Shown piece after piece: positions 21,436 through 32,604 of a stretch of DNA of 64,000 nt; the first letter of the stretch is position 1; every line of letters starts with the position of its first letter. The DNA comes from Phocoena phocoena (lineage: Eukaryota > Chordata > Mammalia > Artiodactyla > Phocoenidae). The notes under the pieces were generated by a model. It was not told where the DNA came from. It did no database searches and was given only the letters and a program-made list of their open reading frames with translations. The stretch is taken from the NCBI RefSeq assembly GCF_963924675.1, contig NC_089226.1, positions 51,725,124 through 51,789,123 of the forward strand, in the 5' to 3' direction. Position numbers and translations under genes: made by a program.

Positions 21436-22135
21436 GAATCAAGAGGGCATAATTATTCTAAATGTGTATGCCCCTAAAAACAAAATTCAAAATACATGGA
21501 AAAAACAAACAACCTAAAACAGGCACAGAGAAATCCATATTTATAGTTGGAAATGTTTTTACTCCTTTCACAGTTATTGAAAAACACCAGTAGACAGAAA
21601 ATATAGAGGAGATTCCATGAATACTATCAACTAATTCATCTTCATTATCATTTATTGAACATGCTACTCAACAACAAAATAATACACATTATTTTAAAGT
21701 ACACACAGAATGTATATCAAAATAAGCCATACTTGGTCATAATTTTTTTAATGTATTTAAAATATTAAAATTACAGTGGCCTTCAGTATCCATGGTGGAA
21801 ATTTCAATCAGCAGTTGGTTGACTCTTTGGATGTGAAAGTTGCAGATACAGAGGACCAACTCTATATAGATTTTGGTCTTTGATTACAACTAATTTAAAT
21901 CAGCAATTAGTATTATAATCATGTTAGCATAATCCCAAATATTTGGAAATTAAACAAAATATGTATATTTAATGCATGGGTCAAAGAATGAATCACAAAG
22001 AAAAATGGTTTCTTTTAAACTAAATGAAAATGAAATCCAGCAATTCCACCCCTGGGTATATATCCAGAAAAAACAAACACACTAATTCAGAAAGATAGAT
22101 GCACCCTAATGTTGATATTAGCACTGTTAGTGGGA
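21436..22135 (+). mobile_element. Old L1, endonuclease-region fragment (right part of split element) with internal deletion
   Basis: Sense L1 ORF2: 'agagggcataattattctaaatg', 'tttatagttggaaatg' (cognate to the VGDFN stretch), 'actatcaactaattcatc', 'acacattattttaaagtac'. After the MER2-like insertion it continues with 'atttggaaattaaac' and 'aatgcatgggtcaaag'. At about 22040 it jumps directly to the 3' region ('attccacccctgggtatata'), so roughly 3 kb of ORF2 is missing. Confidence 0.75.
21774..21870. mobile_element. MER2-like (TcMar-Tigger) MITE, deleted copy
   Basis: Begins 'cagtggccttcagtatccatgg' and ends 'ttgcagatacagaggacca', imperfect inverted ends of the MER2/Tigger2-type elements. It interrupts the old L1 endonuclease region. 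Confidence 0.65.
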
Positions 22136-22139
22136 CACT

Positions 22140-22350
22140 GCATCTTCACTGCAACATGATTTTTAAGAGCTTGATGCATTCACTCTATCTCCCGAGTATT
22201 TGGAGACCCCTGGGATTTCTTTTAACTGTTTCATTATTTGGTTTCAAAAGATATATACATTTATATCCAACTTATGTCCATTTTATGAATTCCCAGACTT
22301 CCTTATATCTACAACTTCCTCAAATAGTGAATGGCCCTTTCACTGTTCAC
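22140..22350. other. Unassigned stretch
   Basis: Short stretch with two overlapping sense frames (22099-22365 and 22200-22436) that share no recognised protein. Nothing supported. Confidence 0.4.
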
Positions 22351-22379
22351 CAAAGCACTATGTAGTAGAAAGATCTTGT

Positions 22380-22500
22380 TCTAAGCTAGAGACATGTCAG
22401 AATATTAGCTCTACCACCTCTCTTGGGAAATGTTAACAACATTCCTATGTATTGATTCTTCAGTTTACTCATCTGAGAAAAGAAGATACTAATATCAATT
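22380..22500 (+). mobile_element. MIR fragment
   Basis: 'gagacatgtcagaatattagc', 'accacctctcttggg' and 'cttcagtttactcatctgag' follow the sense MIR core. Confidence 0.55.
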
Positions 22501-22539
22501 GTGGACTGCTTCATATATCCTTTGCAGAGGGAGGAAGGA

Positions 22540-23020
22540 TGACTGGAACTTCTGTTGTTTAGTTCTCATGTATTTAGCTCAAGGCAACAGATTAGCCCAA
22601 CTAAAATAAGCAATTGTAAATTTATTAGCTCACGTAACAAGGGGTAGATGGTAGGGATTGTTCATTGAGCAGATTCTCCCTGTCTTTCTGTATCGCATTG
22701 CTCAGTTTATTTTTCTAGTCCTTTCACTGTGGCTCCTTTCATGGTTCCAAAGTAGCTGTTCCCCACACACTAATCATGGGACATTGACCAGAGGTAGAAA
22801 ATAAAATCTGTTTTGTGTACCTTTTGAGGAAAGTAGGCAGAGCTTCCACAAAACCCCTACCAGACTTGCTCTCAGAAAATCTGTCCAAAAGGACCGGATT
22901 TGCATCTCACTGCCAGGGCTAAGGCAATCACTAGGCAAGGGGAATGGAGTTACTAAGATTGATTTCATCTAATCAAGATTCACCATATGGACCTGGGGAG
23001 GCACCTCTCATCCCTTTCAA
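22540..23020. mobile_element. Ancient interspersed repeat, family uncertain
   Basis: 'aaatttattagctcacgtaac', 'cactgccagggctaaggcaatcac' and 'aaggggaatggagttac' match a widespread mammalian repeat that I recognise by pattern, but I cannot name the family confidently. Confidence 0.4.
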
Positions 23021-23225
23021 CACACACACCCTTACGAGAAAAATATCACGGTCCTCTTAGCAAGGATGAAGCAGGCCATTTGGTAGGAAACCAAGGAGAC
23101 ATTGACTTCTAGGGAATTTGTCATCATCTGAGGTCTGGTGACAGTGTTATTGCTGACCCAGAATTCAAACTGTTCGACACATTCATAGTATTTTCATTTC
23201 TCTAAGAGATAGAGGTCTGTGAGGA

Positions 23226-23271
<46 letters not shown>

Positions 23272-24000
23272 AGATAATAAATTATTAATTTGTGATGAAA
23301 ATTGTAAACTGTCCTGTAGACAGAAATGCTGCTGTTTTTGGCATTGTTCTGACTCTGACCCAAGGATTTTATCGTCAGAATGTTGCTTGGAAAACTAGAA
23401 CTCAGGACTCAGAAGCCTTATTTAAACTTAAGGAAATTTCTTCTTTTCTCCCCTGAAAGTGAGTTGAGGATAGCCTTGAGGATGCCTAAACCTTTGACAA
23501 GTAGACTTGTCATGGAAGTAGAGATGTTTGTATCCATATTCCTTGAATAGTGAAAGCCTTTGACACTCTTTTTTTTTAAATCTCAAGTTCAGTGATTTTC
23601 ACATCTGCTCTTGTAACTTACTGTCCGGGAGACATATCAGAATTTCTAAAACCATAGATCATTCTGCCAAACAGCAAAATTGTATCTGTTCTTTACATTT
23701 TGGTTCTACACTGGATTAACTAATTTGTGGTTGTTCATACAGATTTTATTTAGACAGTTAATACTGAAATTGATCTGGCTTCTACCTACTGAATTAAAAC
23801 TGTCACTTACCTAGATCTCAGAAATTATTCCTAAATTATTTTATTTGGAATTGTGTGACCCGTCTCCTCGTTTCCTTACACAGAAAGTTAATTATAAAAA
23901 GCATATGAATTTTACTAGATAAGTTAAGTTGGTCGGTTTATTTCATTTAGCTTTATATTCTTCATGGACATTTGACTGTTGTTACCACCGACTCTCAACA
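23020..24000. other. Unassigned stretch with (GT)(GA) simple repeat
   Basis: Simple repeat at 23228-23270. The rest shows no gene or repeat I can identify. Confidence 0.5.
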
Positions 24001-24029
24001 GAAAATTGTTATAAGGATTAACTGCTCTT

Positions 24030-24250
24030 GTGCATGAGAAGAATCCAGCATATTGACTGATATGACTGGCCTGCACATAGTAGGCTCTCAATAAATGTCA
24101 GATGCTACTATTATTTTATTCTGCAAAATTAGAATTATGACACCTACCTCTTGGTGTTTTTACAGAATTGCAATGAAATATCATCCACATAGATGCCAAA
24201 TATAGTACCTGGCTTCTCTACAGGAACTCAATAAATGTTCATTTTCATTC
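24030..24250 (+). mobile_element. MIR fragment(s)
   Basis: 'gcctgcacatagtaggctctcaataaatg' then 'gctactattatt', followed by a second tail-like 'aggaactcaataaatgttc'. Two MIR or MIR-like 3' ends in tandem. Confidence 0.6.
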
Positions 24251-24763
24251 CTCTCCCTGCCTACTAAACAAAGCATCCAGAGGAGTAATAATGCTGTCTT
24301 CATGATCCTACATCACCCCAGCAAAATAATTTCCTCTTCTTGGAGGAGAGAAACCAATAAAGTCTGGTTTCAGTTTATTTAGAGTATTCTCTTTCTGACA
24401 GCATAAAATAAATCCCTGTTATGAAATAAACTGTGCTGATCTATGTATGATGGTAACTCAGTACCACCTAGTCCTTTTTGGATAAATAAATTAAAAATAC
24501 TCTGTTTCGAGAATAAAACCAGCATACCAGTCCTCTGAAGGAAGTACCTAATACAGACTCAGCAGAGTTACTGTGGGGAGGAGCAGGTGATGGCGAGTGC
24601 AAGCTCTAGGCATTTATCACTCTGAGTGTTACTGCCTGCTTGGAAGAATTTGCTATTTACTTCCAACTCGGGACAATTAGACTTAAATTCCAAAGCCACA
24701 CATTAGGTAAGTGAAAGAGAAGAATAGAGGAGGACTGACTCTGGTAATTTAAGTAGCATGATT

Positions 24764-24766
<3 letters not shown>

Positions 24767-24808
<42 letters not shown>

Positions 24809-25162
24809 TTTATTTATTTATTTATTTATTTATTTATTTTTGACTGTGTTGGGTCTTCGTTGCTGTGCTCGGGCTTTCTCTAGTTGCGGTGAGCGGGGGC
24901 TACTCTTCGTTGTGGTGCGCGAGCTTCTCATCGTGGTGACTTCTCGTTGTGGAGCATGGGCTGTAGGCATGCAGGCTTCAGTAGCTGTGGCACACAAGCT
25001 CAGTAGTTGTGGCTCGCGGGCTCTAGAGCGCAGGCTCAGTAGTTGTGGCTCACGAGCTTAGTTGCTCTGCGGCATGTGGGATCTTCCCGGACCAGGGCTC
25101 GAACCCGTGTCCCCTGCATTGGCAGGAAGATTCTTAACCACTGCCTCACCAGGGAAGTCCCG
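24767..25162 (-). mobile_element. CHR-type SINE, long form, with (TA)n in its tail
   Basis: Antisense long-form SINE flanked by an exact 14-bp target duplication, 'gtagcatgattctt' (24753-24766 and 25163-25176). Inside the duplication, before the antisense (ATTT)n tail, lies a (TA)n run at 24767-24806. The TA repeat is therefore part of, or grew from, the SINE tail. The body carries 'gggtcttcgttgctg' to 'accagggaagtcccg'. Confidence 0.95.
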
Positions 25163-25179
25163 GTAGCATGATTCTTACC

Positions 25180-27570
25180 TACTGCGGTTAGTCAGGTGAC
25201 GTATAAGATATCAATAATGATGCTCTTTAATACTGGATAATTGCATTCAGGACGCTTGCCTTACCTGTTCCAAGATCTCCCTCAGAGAGTAAGTTCCATA
25301 ATGCTGCATAGAAGTACATTCCTGTGACTGATTATAATGAGACATTTCCTTTGCACACGCAGAGGTAAAAACTCCAAAGCAATTTTCACAAATTGTAACA
25401 TTCTAGAGTAGCTGATGTTTGAAGTACAATTTCCATGCAATTGAAGATTTCTTTTCTGGCTAGAGAATTTTTGAGCTTCTGTTGTAGATGGGCATTGATT
25501 GTAGATTGTTGTAGATGGACAAGGAAATAAACCAGAGAATTTCTGTGCTCTCACATACCGTTTTATTTCTAGGGAGCATGTTAATTGTTGCATTAAATGT
25601 CACCAAGTTGTCTTCCCCAGATAAATGGTAGCTGTTACTTGTCTTTTCCCAGTGTTTATGAGAACAGTTGGCTTTGATTTGGCAATTGTATAATAATACT
25701 TCAAGGTTTGGGGAGCATTAGTGGTGGAAGTTTGAATTAAGTTATAGGTTCATTTATGTATCCATTTCTGTGTGCTTATGCAAAAGTTTGTAAATTATAA
25801 AAACTCTGTTGAATGTTTCTAATAGATGCTAAACCTCCCACTGCTCATACAAGTTATAGAGATTTGTGGCCAGATTATTGGGTAGGATTTTCAACTCATA
25901 ATAAATGTTGACTCTTCCACTTGCGTTTTTGTAATCAAAGTACAGAGTTACATACTCCGTACAATGCCCATACTGTAGTAGATATTCACTAAGTATTAGT
26001 GAATGATGAGTAGTAACATAGATAATGACCCTTTATAGTAAGGTTAAATGAGATGTAAGAGCCTAGCAGAGTGGTTGTTCAGCACTACTGAATTTGAATC
26101 TGTATGTTGGTATTCCATGACTTTGTCAGAGTATAAATCCATACTACCTGCTTACTCAGGTACTTTACAAAGCAAGGAAGAAAGGTAGTCTAGTGAATAT
26201 TACCATCTACTCCTATAGGAATCTAAGTTTTATTCATATATCAGCTTAAACCAGCAGAAAGCCATATGCTTTTTAACAAATGACTTTTGTGTTAATCTTA
26301 CAACCTGGACTATTAACCACTTCTGCATTTATTATAGAAACATTATGGTGGGAAAGGTATGAATCTTGGAGTAAAACAGAAAAGTGTTGGAAGTGTTATT
26401 TATGGTGTCATCTTGAAAACTTCTCATTTGTAAAACAGTGACCTTGAAATTATAGGGAAAAAATACAGGTGATTTCCATAAAATCCCTAAAATACAGCAT
26501 GGTATATGTTGGATATCCCATGAATATCCTAGAATCTGCATTCTTGCTTCCATTATTATTAGTAGTAGTAGTTTTAGTATTATTGCAACTATTCAAATTT
26601 TATTCATTGATTCCAGAAACATTGTACACTAGGGCATATGATCTCTCTTATATCAAATTCTGCAGGTGGTAAGTTTATCTTAGAATTAACATTAGGAAAA
26701 CCACTTATTTTCTTGAAGCAAACACCCTCTTTACTGATAGAGATATGTATAATACTGTGTTTTTATTTTTGTCATTGCTGACAGGGAATGAAAACCAAAT
26801 TTTAATTTTAGCTCACAGCTCCAGTGATCATCCCAAGATGACTAAAATTGCTTCTTTTAAAAAATCCTTAATTCTAACTTTCCTAATTATATCTGTTGTT
26901 TCTTTTTGCTGTTATGACTTTTGTAAATTACCTTAAATTCTTTTTGAAAAGACCTTTGGTTTAATTGAATGAAAGTGTTTACAACATGATTAAAATTGAT
27001 GATTACTGGCATCATCTATGCTTTGCTTTGTCTTCTGCAAAACTGACTTCATCCTTGCCCATAAAAACCCTTAAAAAACAATTTTTAACATTATATTACA
27101 AACCATTTATCCATTTTGGCCCATTTGTGTTAGCTGGGTTTGAACTGCATATTTTATGACACATTTAAAAGATTGAGAGAGAGATTTATGTGTCTTTCTC
27201 TACATCAGATATAGACGTTTGTGACACAAAGCTATGAAGCTATGTTTTATTCTATAATATTTAATTTTAGCTTTAGGATAAATTTTAATTTTCCTAAGGC
27301 AATTGAGTTCATTTATTGATTAGATAATTGAATGAACAGTACTCCATTTTAAGATTAAACATGAGTTCAATTTTTACAGCTCATACTATCGCACCCATTT
27401 CTGCATCAAAGTGCTATTTAGAGCCAATCTACCACAAATATGAATACATGGATCCTCTGTTTTAAGAAAGAGTGTGACTGTTGAAACTTCAGATTCTGGT
27501 TTTAGATTACTGATCACATCAGCACAATTGTTAGAATATCATCATAATATATGGGATGAACAACAGATAA
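25180..27570. other. Unassigned AT-rich region with one MIR trace
   Basis: About 2.4 kb without a supported gene. A sense MIR trace ('aaggttaaatgagatgtaagagcctagcag') is at about 26040-26080. Frames at 25282-25593 and 26469-26672 show no domain or splice context. Confidence 0.5.
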
Positions 27571-27574
27571 CCTG

Positions 27575-27960
27575 TCCCTCATTAACTCATCCACCGAGCA
27601 TTGAGCACCTACTATGCATGAAGCATTTTGGTACAAAGGTTATTAATATATTTCCTTTGCTCTCAAAGAATTCACAGATATAAGGGAAGGGAATATCTGT
27701 AGATGAACAGTTGCAACACAACATGACAAATACCAAAATTAAGGTTTGCAGGAATTCCAAAGCTGGCATAGAACAGGTAGTTCAGAAAAATAATTTTGTA
27801 ACAGATGATGTTTAAGTTGGTTCTTAAGAGATACTTGGAATTTTCCACCTGGATAAGGTAGGAAAATGTATTCTAACCATGTGCAAAAATAATGAGGTGT
27901 TATCAACAGAACGTGATCAGGAAACTGTAAGTTGTTCAATATAGAAAACCGTCCTCAGTA
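27575..27960 (-). mobile_element. L2 LINE 3' end
   Basis: 'gagcattgagcacctactatgc' then 'aagaattcacagatataag' and 'gttcttaagagatac' follow the antisense L2 terminus inward. Confidence 0.7.
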
Positions 27961-28119
27961 GTTCATAGAACAGCAGAACCGAAAGGAGTCTGAAGAGACT
28001 GTGAAGCTTAGCGAACTGATGTATTAGGGTTCCCTCCTCATCTTGGTAGTAATTATCAGCATTCGTTTATGTGTAGACTCTGATCTAGAGAAGATTCAGT
28101 GTCTTATTCATGTCCGAAC

Positions 28120-28960
28120 CTTCAGTCAAGAAAATGTTGCTCATCCATTCACCCATTGATTTAAAATGATCAGTTGCAGTACTGGGCCCTGGGGAAACGG
28201 GTGAGCAAGGCAAACAAGATGTGTGCTTTTGCTCTCTGGTAGCCAAGAGACAGATACAGATACTAAACAAATAGAAAAATAAGCCCATGAAGAAACAATG
28301 CAGGGTAACATGTTGGAGAGTGACTGGGGGTCAACCCTAGATTGAGTGGCTACTAAAAGTCTCTCTGAGGAGATGACTTCAAAGATGACACTTGAATCAC
28401 AAGAAAGAACCATCTAAGCAAGGGCAAGTAGGGAGGCCACTCCAGGCTGTGGGAAGAGCAAGAAGAAATTCCCAAGGGAGGGAACAAGCTCAGCTTCTTC
28501 AAGAAACCATGAGAAAGTCAGACGAATGCAGAAGAGCAGAGGGAGGACAGATCCAAACCACCTCTGTGGTCTATTCCTTTGTAGATTGGAGGAAAACATT
28601 CAAATTTTATTATTAGTGCAATGGGAAGCTATTGGTGGTTTAAGCAGGAAAGTAACATGATCTGATTTATGTTCAAAAAAAGAGTACTGAATGAAGAATG
28701 TACTGTAATAGAACAAGAAAGGTGACAACCTAGGAGGCTTTTGCGTAATCTCCATCACCTTAGATTAGGATCCTGGCAGTGGAGAAGGTGGGAAGGGGAG
28801 AGATTGAGGACATACTTTGGACACTGAATGACCGAATAATAACACTTGCTGTTGTATTAGGTCAATGAGAGTGAGGGAAAGAGAGAAAGCAGGAATGACT
28901 TCTTGCAGACTTTCTGAAAGGGAGCGGGTGGACATAAGGGAACCAATTTAAACAATAACA
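28120..28960 (-). mobile_element. L2 LINE, long copy (~840 bp)
   Basis: Starts with the antisense 3' terminus ('cactgggccctggggaaac'-like block near 28180) and runs inward through 'gtctctctgaggagatgac', 'caagtagggaggccactcc', 'aagcaggaaagtaacatgatc', and 'acaacctaggaggcttttgc'. It is one of the longest L2 copies here. Frames in it are shadows. Confidence 0.8.
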
Positions 28961-28989
28961 ACAATTATAGTAGCGAGTCCTTAGATAAA

Positions 28990-29160
28990 TGCTTGTCTGT
29001 GCCAAACACTACTCTAAGCAAAGTTATGTATATTAACTCATTTAATTATTATGATAACCCTACGACTTCATTTTTACTATCCTTCCCATTTTGCAGATAG
29101 AGAAACTGAGGGAAAGAGATGTAAACTTGCCAAAGGTTATACAACAGGACAGTTTCATCT
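28990..29160 (-). mobile_element. MIR
   Basis: 'gtgccaaacactactctaagc', 'cccattttgcagatagagaaactg', 'aacttgccaaaggttatac': strong antisense MIR core. Confidence 0.85.
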
Positions 29161-29169
29161 TAAGACCTT

Positions 29170-29431
29170 TATATAACTAATTCTTTCACCTCCTTCTAGG
29201 TCTTTGCTCATATGTCACCTTCCCTTTGAAGCCCACCCTAACCACTCTACTTAAAATTACAGCACTATGGGGCTTCCCTGGTGGCGCAGTGGTTGAGAGT
29301 CCGCCTGCTGATGCCCCGGTCCGGGAGGATCCCACATGCCGTGGAGCGGCTGGACCTGTGAGCCATGGCCGCTGGTCTTGCGCGTCACGTCCGGAGCCTG
29401 TGCTCCACAGTGGGAGAGGCCCGCGTACCAC

Positions 29432-29462
<31 letters not shown>

Positions 29463-29670
29463 ACAGCACTAGATACCCCATAGCATTCCCAGTTATATGC
29501 TGCCCTCAGGTACCAAATAATCTGCTTATTTATTTTGTTTATCTACCCCTAGTAGAATATAAACTTCATGAGAGCAGGGATTTTGTCACTGTTGTTCAGG
29601 GCGGTATTCCAAGTACTTGAACAATTCCTGGCACACAGTGAACATTCAATAGATGATTCTTGATTAAATA
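29170..29670 (+). mobile_element. L2 LINE 3' end, interrupted by SINE
   Basis: 'ttgctcatatgtcacc' and 'aagcccaccctaaccactctac' are left of the SINE. To its right are 'agtagaatataaacttcatgag', 'agggattttgtcactg' and 'aattcctggcacacagtg'. Clear sense L2. Confidence 0.85.
29268..29460 (+). mobile_element. CHR-type SINE, short form, internally deleted
   Basis: Sense copy from 'ggggcttccctggtggcgc' to a 30-nt A-tail, flanked by the duplication 'ttacagcacta' (29257-29267 and 29461-29471). Two deletions relative to the other short copies: 19 bp that remove the B-box region ('cgggttcgtg'), and 16 bp between direct repeats 'gagaggcc'. The A box is intact. Confidence 0.93.
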
Positions 29671-29689
29671 ATAAACACATGGATAGATG

Positions 29690-29775
29690 ACTGGAGTAGT
29701 TGAGCTGGCTTTCAAACCCTGGTGACCTGACTCTAGCATCTATATACATACTCACTATACTATAGCACGTTCCCT
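29690..29775 (-). mobile_element. MIR 5' fragment
   Basis: 'gctttcaaaccctggtgacctgactctag' is the antisense MIR tRNA-like head. Confidence 0.5.
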
Positions 29776-29889
29776 CTCAGGGTGGGATGGAGAGAGTCCT
29801 GCTCCCCAGTCAGCAGGAGTACTGAGTTATACTAAGTTAAACCAGATCCAAAATTATGAAATGGAAGAGACGGTGGGTAACGTAGCCTG

Positions 29890-30235
29890 TCCTTCTCTCT
29901 TCTGCCTTATCTCTTTCCGCTCAACTCCTCCTCTGTGTGAAGCACTTTCTCCCTTCACCATTTTACTTGAATAATCACAGTATGTCTTTACAATTTCAAC
30001 ATAGATATCAGGTCTTCTGGAAAGGATGCATCTATTCAGCCACGACTGAGCCAGTTGCCTCTTTCATGTTACTCATTAAATTCCGTGCTTTTCCTTTTAT
30101 AAGTTGTCAGACTGTACTGTAAGTATCTACTGAGCTGCAGTGTGTTTATCTGAGGGAATTCCCCCCACTACCTGGCCGCGACTGGCACCTAGTAGGTGCT
30201 CAAAAAGTTGTTAAATTGAACTGAATGACTGTAGG
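29890..30235 (+). mobile_element. L2 LINE 3' end
   Basis: 'cctgtccttctctcttctgcc' through to the terminal 'ctggcacctagtaggtgctc' and 'ttgaactgaatgact'. Confidence 0.65.
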
Positions 30236-30239
30236 ATGC

Positions 30240-31275
30240 TCCCCCAAATTTAAAACTGTATAAATAGATTGGGCCCTGGTCTATAAAGAGTTAACACTAA
30301 CCAGTTCAAATTGCTTAAAGGCTTTGTGAATCATTGTTACCAATGGTTCAGTTTGAATTATGCTGCCATCAAGGGGAGCCTCTGTTCTCTTATCCATTCC
30401 CATATCACTTAAAGAAGCTAACTGAGAAAGGGGAGTTCAAATTCTAAAATCCTCTGAACCACTGAAAGCATATATTTCAGATTAAGATCCCTTTTCAATT
30501 GGCTGAAGCCACCATAATTGGATCCAAATGAATCTGAATTTAAATGTGTCTGAGTTGTGATAATATAGTCAGGGCTGTGTTTACCACATATAAAATTTTA
30601 AGCAATATGGATTATTTGCTAAGGTAAAGGGCGTCTTTAGAAAGCAATTTATATTCTGTAGATTGGAATAAAGAAATAAAACCTTGAAAGAAGATCTAAG
30701 CACATTTTTGTATTGATATTTTAGGAAAATTTGTAGTAGCAATATACTAGCACATAAACCCCACCAGTGAACTAATCTGAGGTTTAAATCAAAATAACTT
30801 GTATAGGTCTATTTTAGTTTCTGATGATTCTTTTTTTTTTTTCCCCTGAGATGTGGAAGAACGGCAATATAATCTCTTTTATGTAACCAGCTTAATTTTT
30901 CATAAACAGCCCTAAGGTTAAAAAAAAAAGAACTTGAGAGCACAATATGTAATTGAATCATCTTGGAACAAGAACAGCGGAAGGTAATGAAGATTTAGGT
31001 AGGGAATGGATTTCACGCCGTTCCTCCTACTTTCCTTTGCAGTCACATCAGTGAATCTGAGATTTCTGGGTAGAAGAATCAATAGGAATTTACAGTGAAC
31101 CTTGAAAGAGGGCATTCTGATGTGACTAAGGAACTCTGAAGGCAATTGTTACTCAATGTTGAAGCAGCTCCTTTCTCTTGCTGGGGGAAGGGGCGAGTAG
31201 ATGAGAAGCAAATTGAGTGATGTGAGGACATTGGCTGACTGGTAATGGAGAAATTCTCATGGACGATCTTTTTTC
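30240..31275. other. Unassigned region, candidate single-copy DNA
   Basis: About 1 kb with no recognised repeat. It has normal composition and no long frames. A T-run at 30831-30842 is the only simple sequence. Confidence 0.45.
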
Positions 31276-31279
31276 CAAT

Positions 31280-31620
31280 CAATCATTCCAGTCATTCATT
31301 CACCTACTTATTCATTCATTCAACAAGTTGCGAGTGCCTGTGTGGATCGAGCTTTCTACAGGACATGTGTAATCAAGAAATAGATAAGATATGATGACTA
31401 GCCCCCAAGGATCTCACAGTGTAGAGGGGGAAACAGACAAAGAAAGTAATCATTAAAATACACAGTGAGAATTGCCATGGTAGGGATGCTGTACATGCCA
31501 AGACTTGCCTGGCCTATGGAATCTGGGAAGGAATCCTGGAGGAGGCACTACTCGGGCTGCATTTTTATGGAATGTAGTTGAAAGCGTCTATGAGAAATAG
31601 GTCCAGGAAATAGCGTTTAT
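31280..31620 (-). mobile_element. L2/MIR3-like fragment
   Basis: 'cattcattcaacaagttgcgagtg', 'aaggatctcacagtgtag', 'gggaaggaatcctggaggagg': antisense L2-type terminus and inner blocks. Confidence 0.6.
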
Positions 31621-31667
31621 GTAGCATTTTCATATGTGACAAGCTTGGCATTCTCAGGTAGGATTAA

Positions 31668-31752
31668 GTTTGCCTGTATGTATCAGGCAAACTGAAAAAG
31701 TTTGCCTGTATGTATCAGGCATACATACATTGCCTGTATGTATGTATCAAAT
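31668..31752. repeat. Three-copy ~31-bp local duplication
   Basis: 'gtttgcctgtatgtatcagg' begins at 31668 and again at 31700. A third partial 'ttgcctgtatg' starts at 31730. Spacing about 30-32 bp; copy 3 has an extra 'tatg'. Confidence 0.85.
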
Positions 31753-31754
31753 AG

Positions 31755-32110
31755 TAGTGGTTTAAGCAAGAGAGATGTTTATTTCTGTCTCAAATATAGT
31801 TCCAGGACTAGCACAGTCCTTGAGGATCCAGGCTTTTTCTAACTCACTTCTCTACTCTCTGTGGGTGTGACCCTCATCTCTTGGTCCAAGTTCACATCTT
31901 TATTTTGATAGCAGGATAAAGGAAAGAAGAAAAATATGGGGCAAAGGATGTGTCTGAACTCTCTCTTAAAGAAGATTCTGGGGAATCACTCCATATCTAA
32001 TTTCCCAAAACCTAGTGGCATCTAGCTGCAAAGGAGGCTGGGCTTTGTAGTGTATGTTCCTCAAGGCCATGTGTCAGGTGAAAATTACACTATTGTGGAA
32101 GAAGAGGACA
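31755..32110. mobile_element. Ancient interspersed repeat, probably DNA transposon, family uncertain
   Basis: 'gatgtttatttctgtctcaaa', 'gatccaggctttttctaac', 'agctgcaaaggaggctggg', 'aattacactattgtggaag' match a common mammalian repeat pattern. I cannot name it with confidence. Confidence 0.45.
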
Positions 32111-32299
32111 TTGGATTTTGAGGAAAACAATAGCTTTGGCTGTAGGTGGAAAACAGTAAGATGTTCAAGGAATAGCAAGTATTTCTTGGTGACTTAGACT
32201 GAAGGTACTAGAAGTGGGAGAGGAGAGAGATGATACTGAAAATGGTGTGACCTAAAGTTGGAGGCATAGTCATGGGCCACACATGAAGAGTCTTCAGTG

Positions 32300-32515
32300 A
32301 ACAACAATAAATCTTTACTGTGCCTTTAAAAATGTGCCAGTTACAAGTTATGTGTACTCTTATTCAATCTTCCAGATAATTCTATAAGGTGCAATTATTA
32401 TTATTCTCATTTTAAGATAATAAAACTGGGGTTTAAAGATTAAGTAGCGTGCCTAAAATTACACTGCTAGTAAGTGAAGAGCTGAGATTAGAGTTTAGAT
32501 TGGCCTGACTCCTGA
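32300..32515 (-). mobile_element. MIR
   Basis: 'ctcattttaagataataaaactgg', 'attaagtagcgtgcctaaaatt', 'ctagtaagtgaagagctgag': antisense MIR core. Confidence 0.8.
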
Positions 32516-32537
32516 GGCAGAATACCAAGGAGCCTGC

Positions 32538-32600
32538 GGGGCCCAGGAGCTTGACCTTCCCCCTTTCTTGTGGGGCCCAGGAGCTTGACCTTCCCCCTTT
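32538..32600. repeat. Two-copy 34-bp tandem duplication
   Basis: 'ggggcccaggagcttgacc' and the following 'ttcccccttt' appear at 32538-32566 and again at 32572-32600 with no differences in that core. Period 34 bp. Confidence 0.9.
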
Positions 32601-32604
32601 CTTT

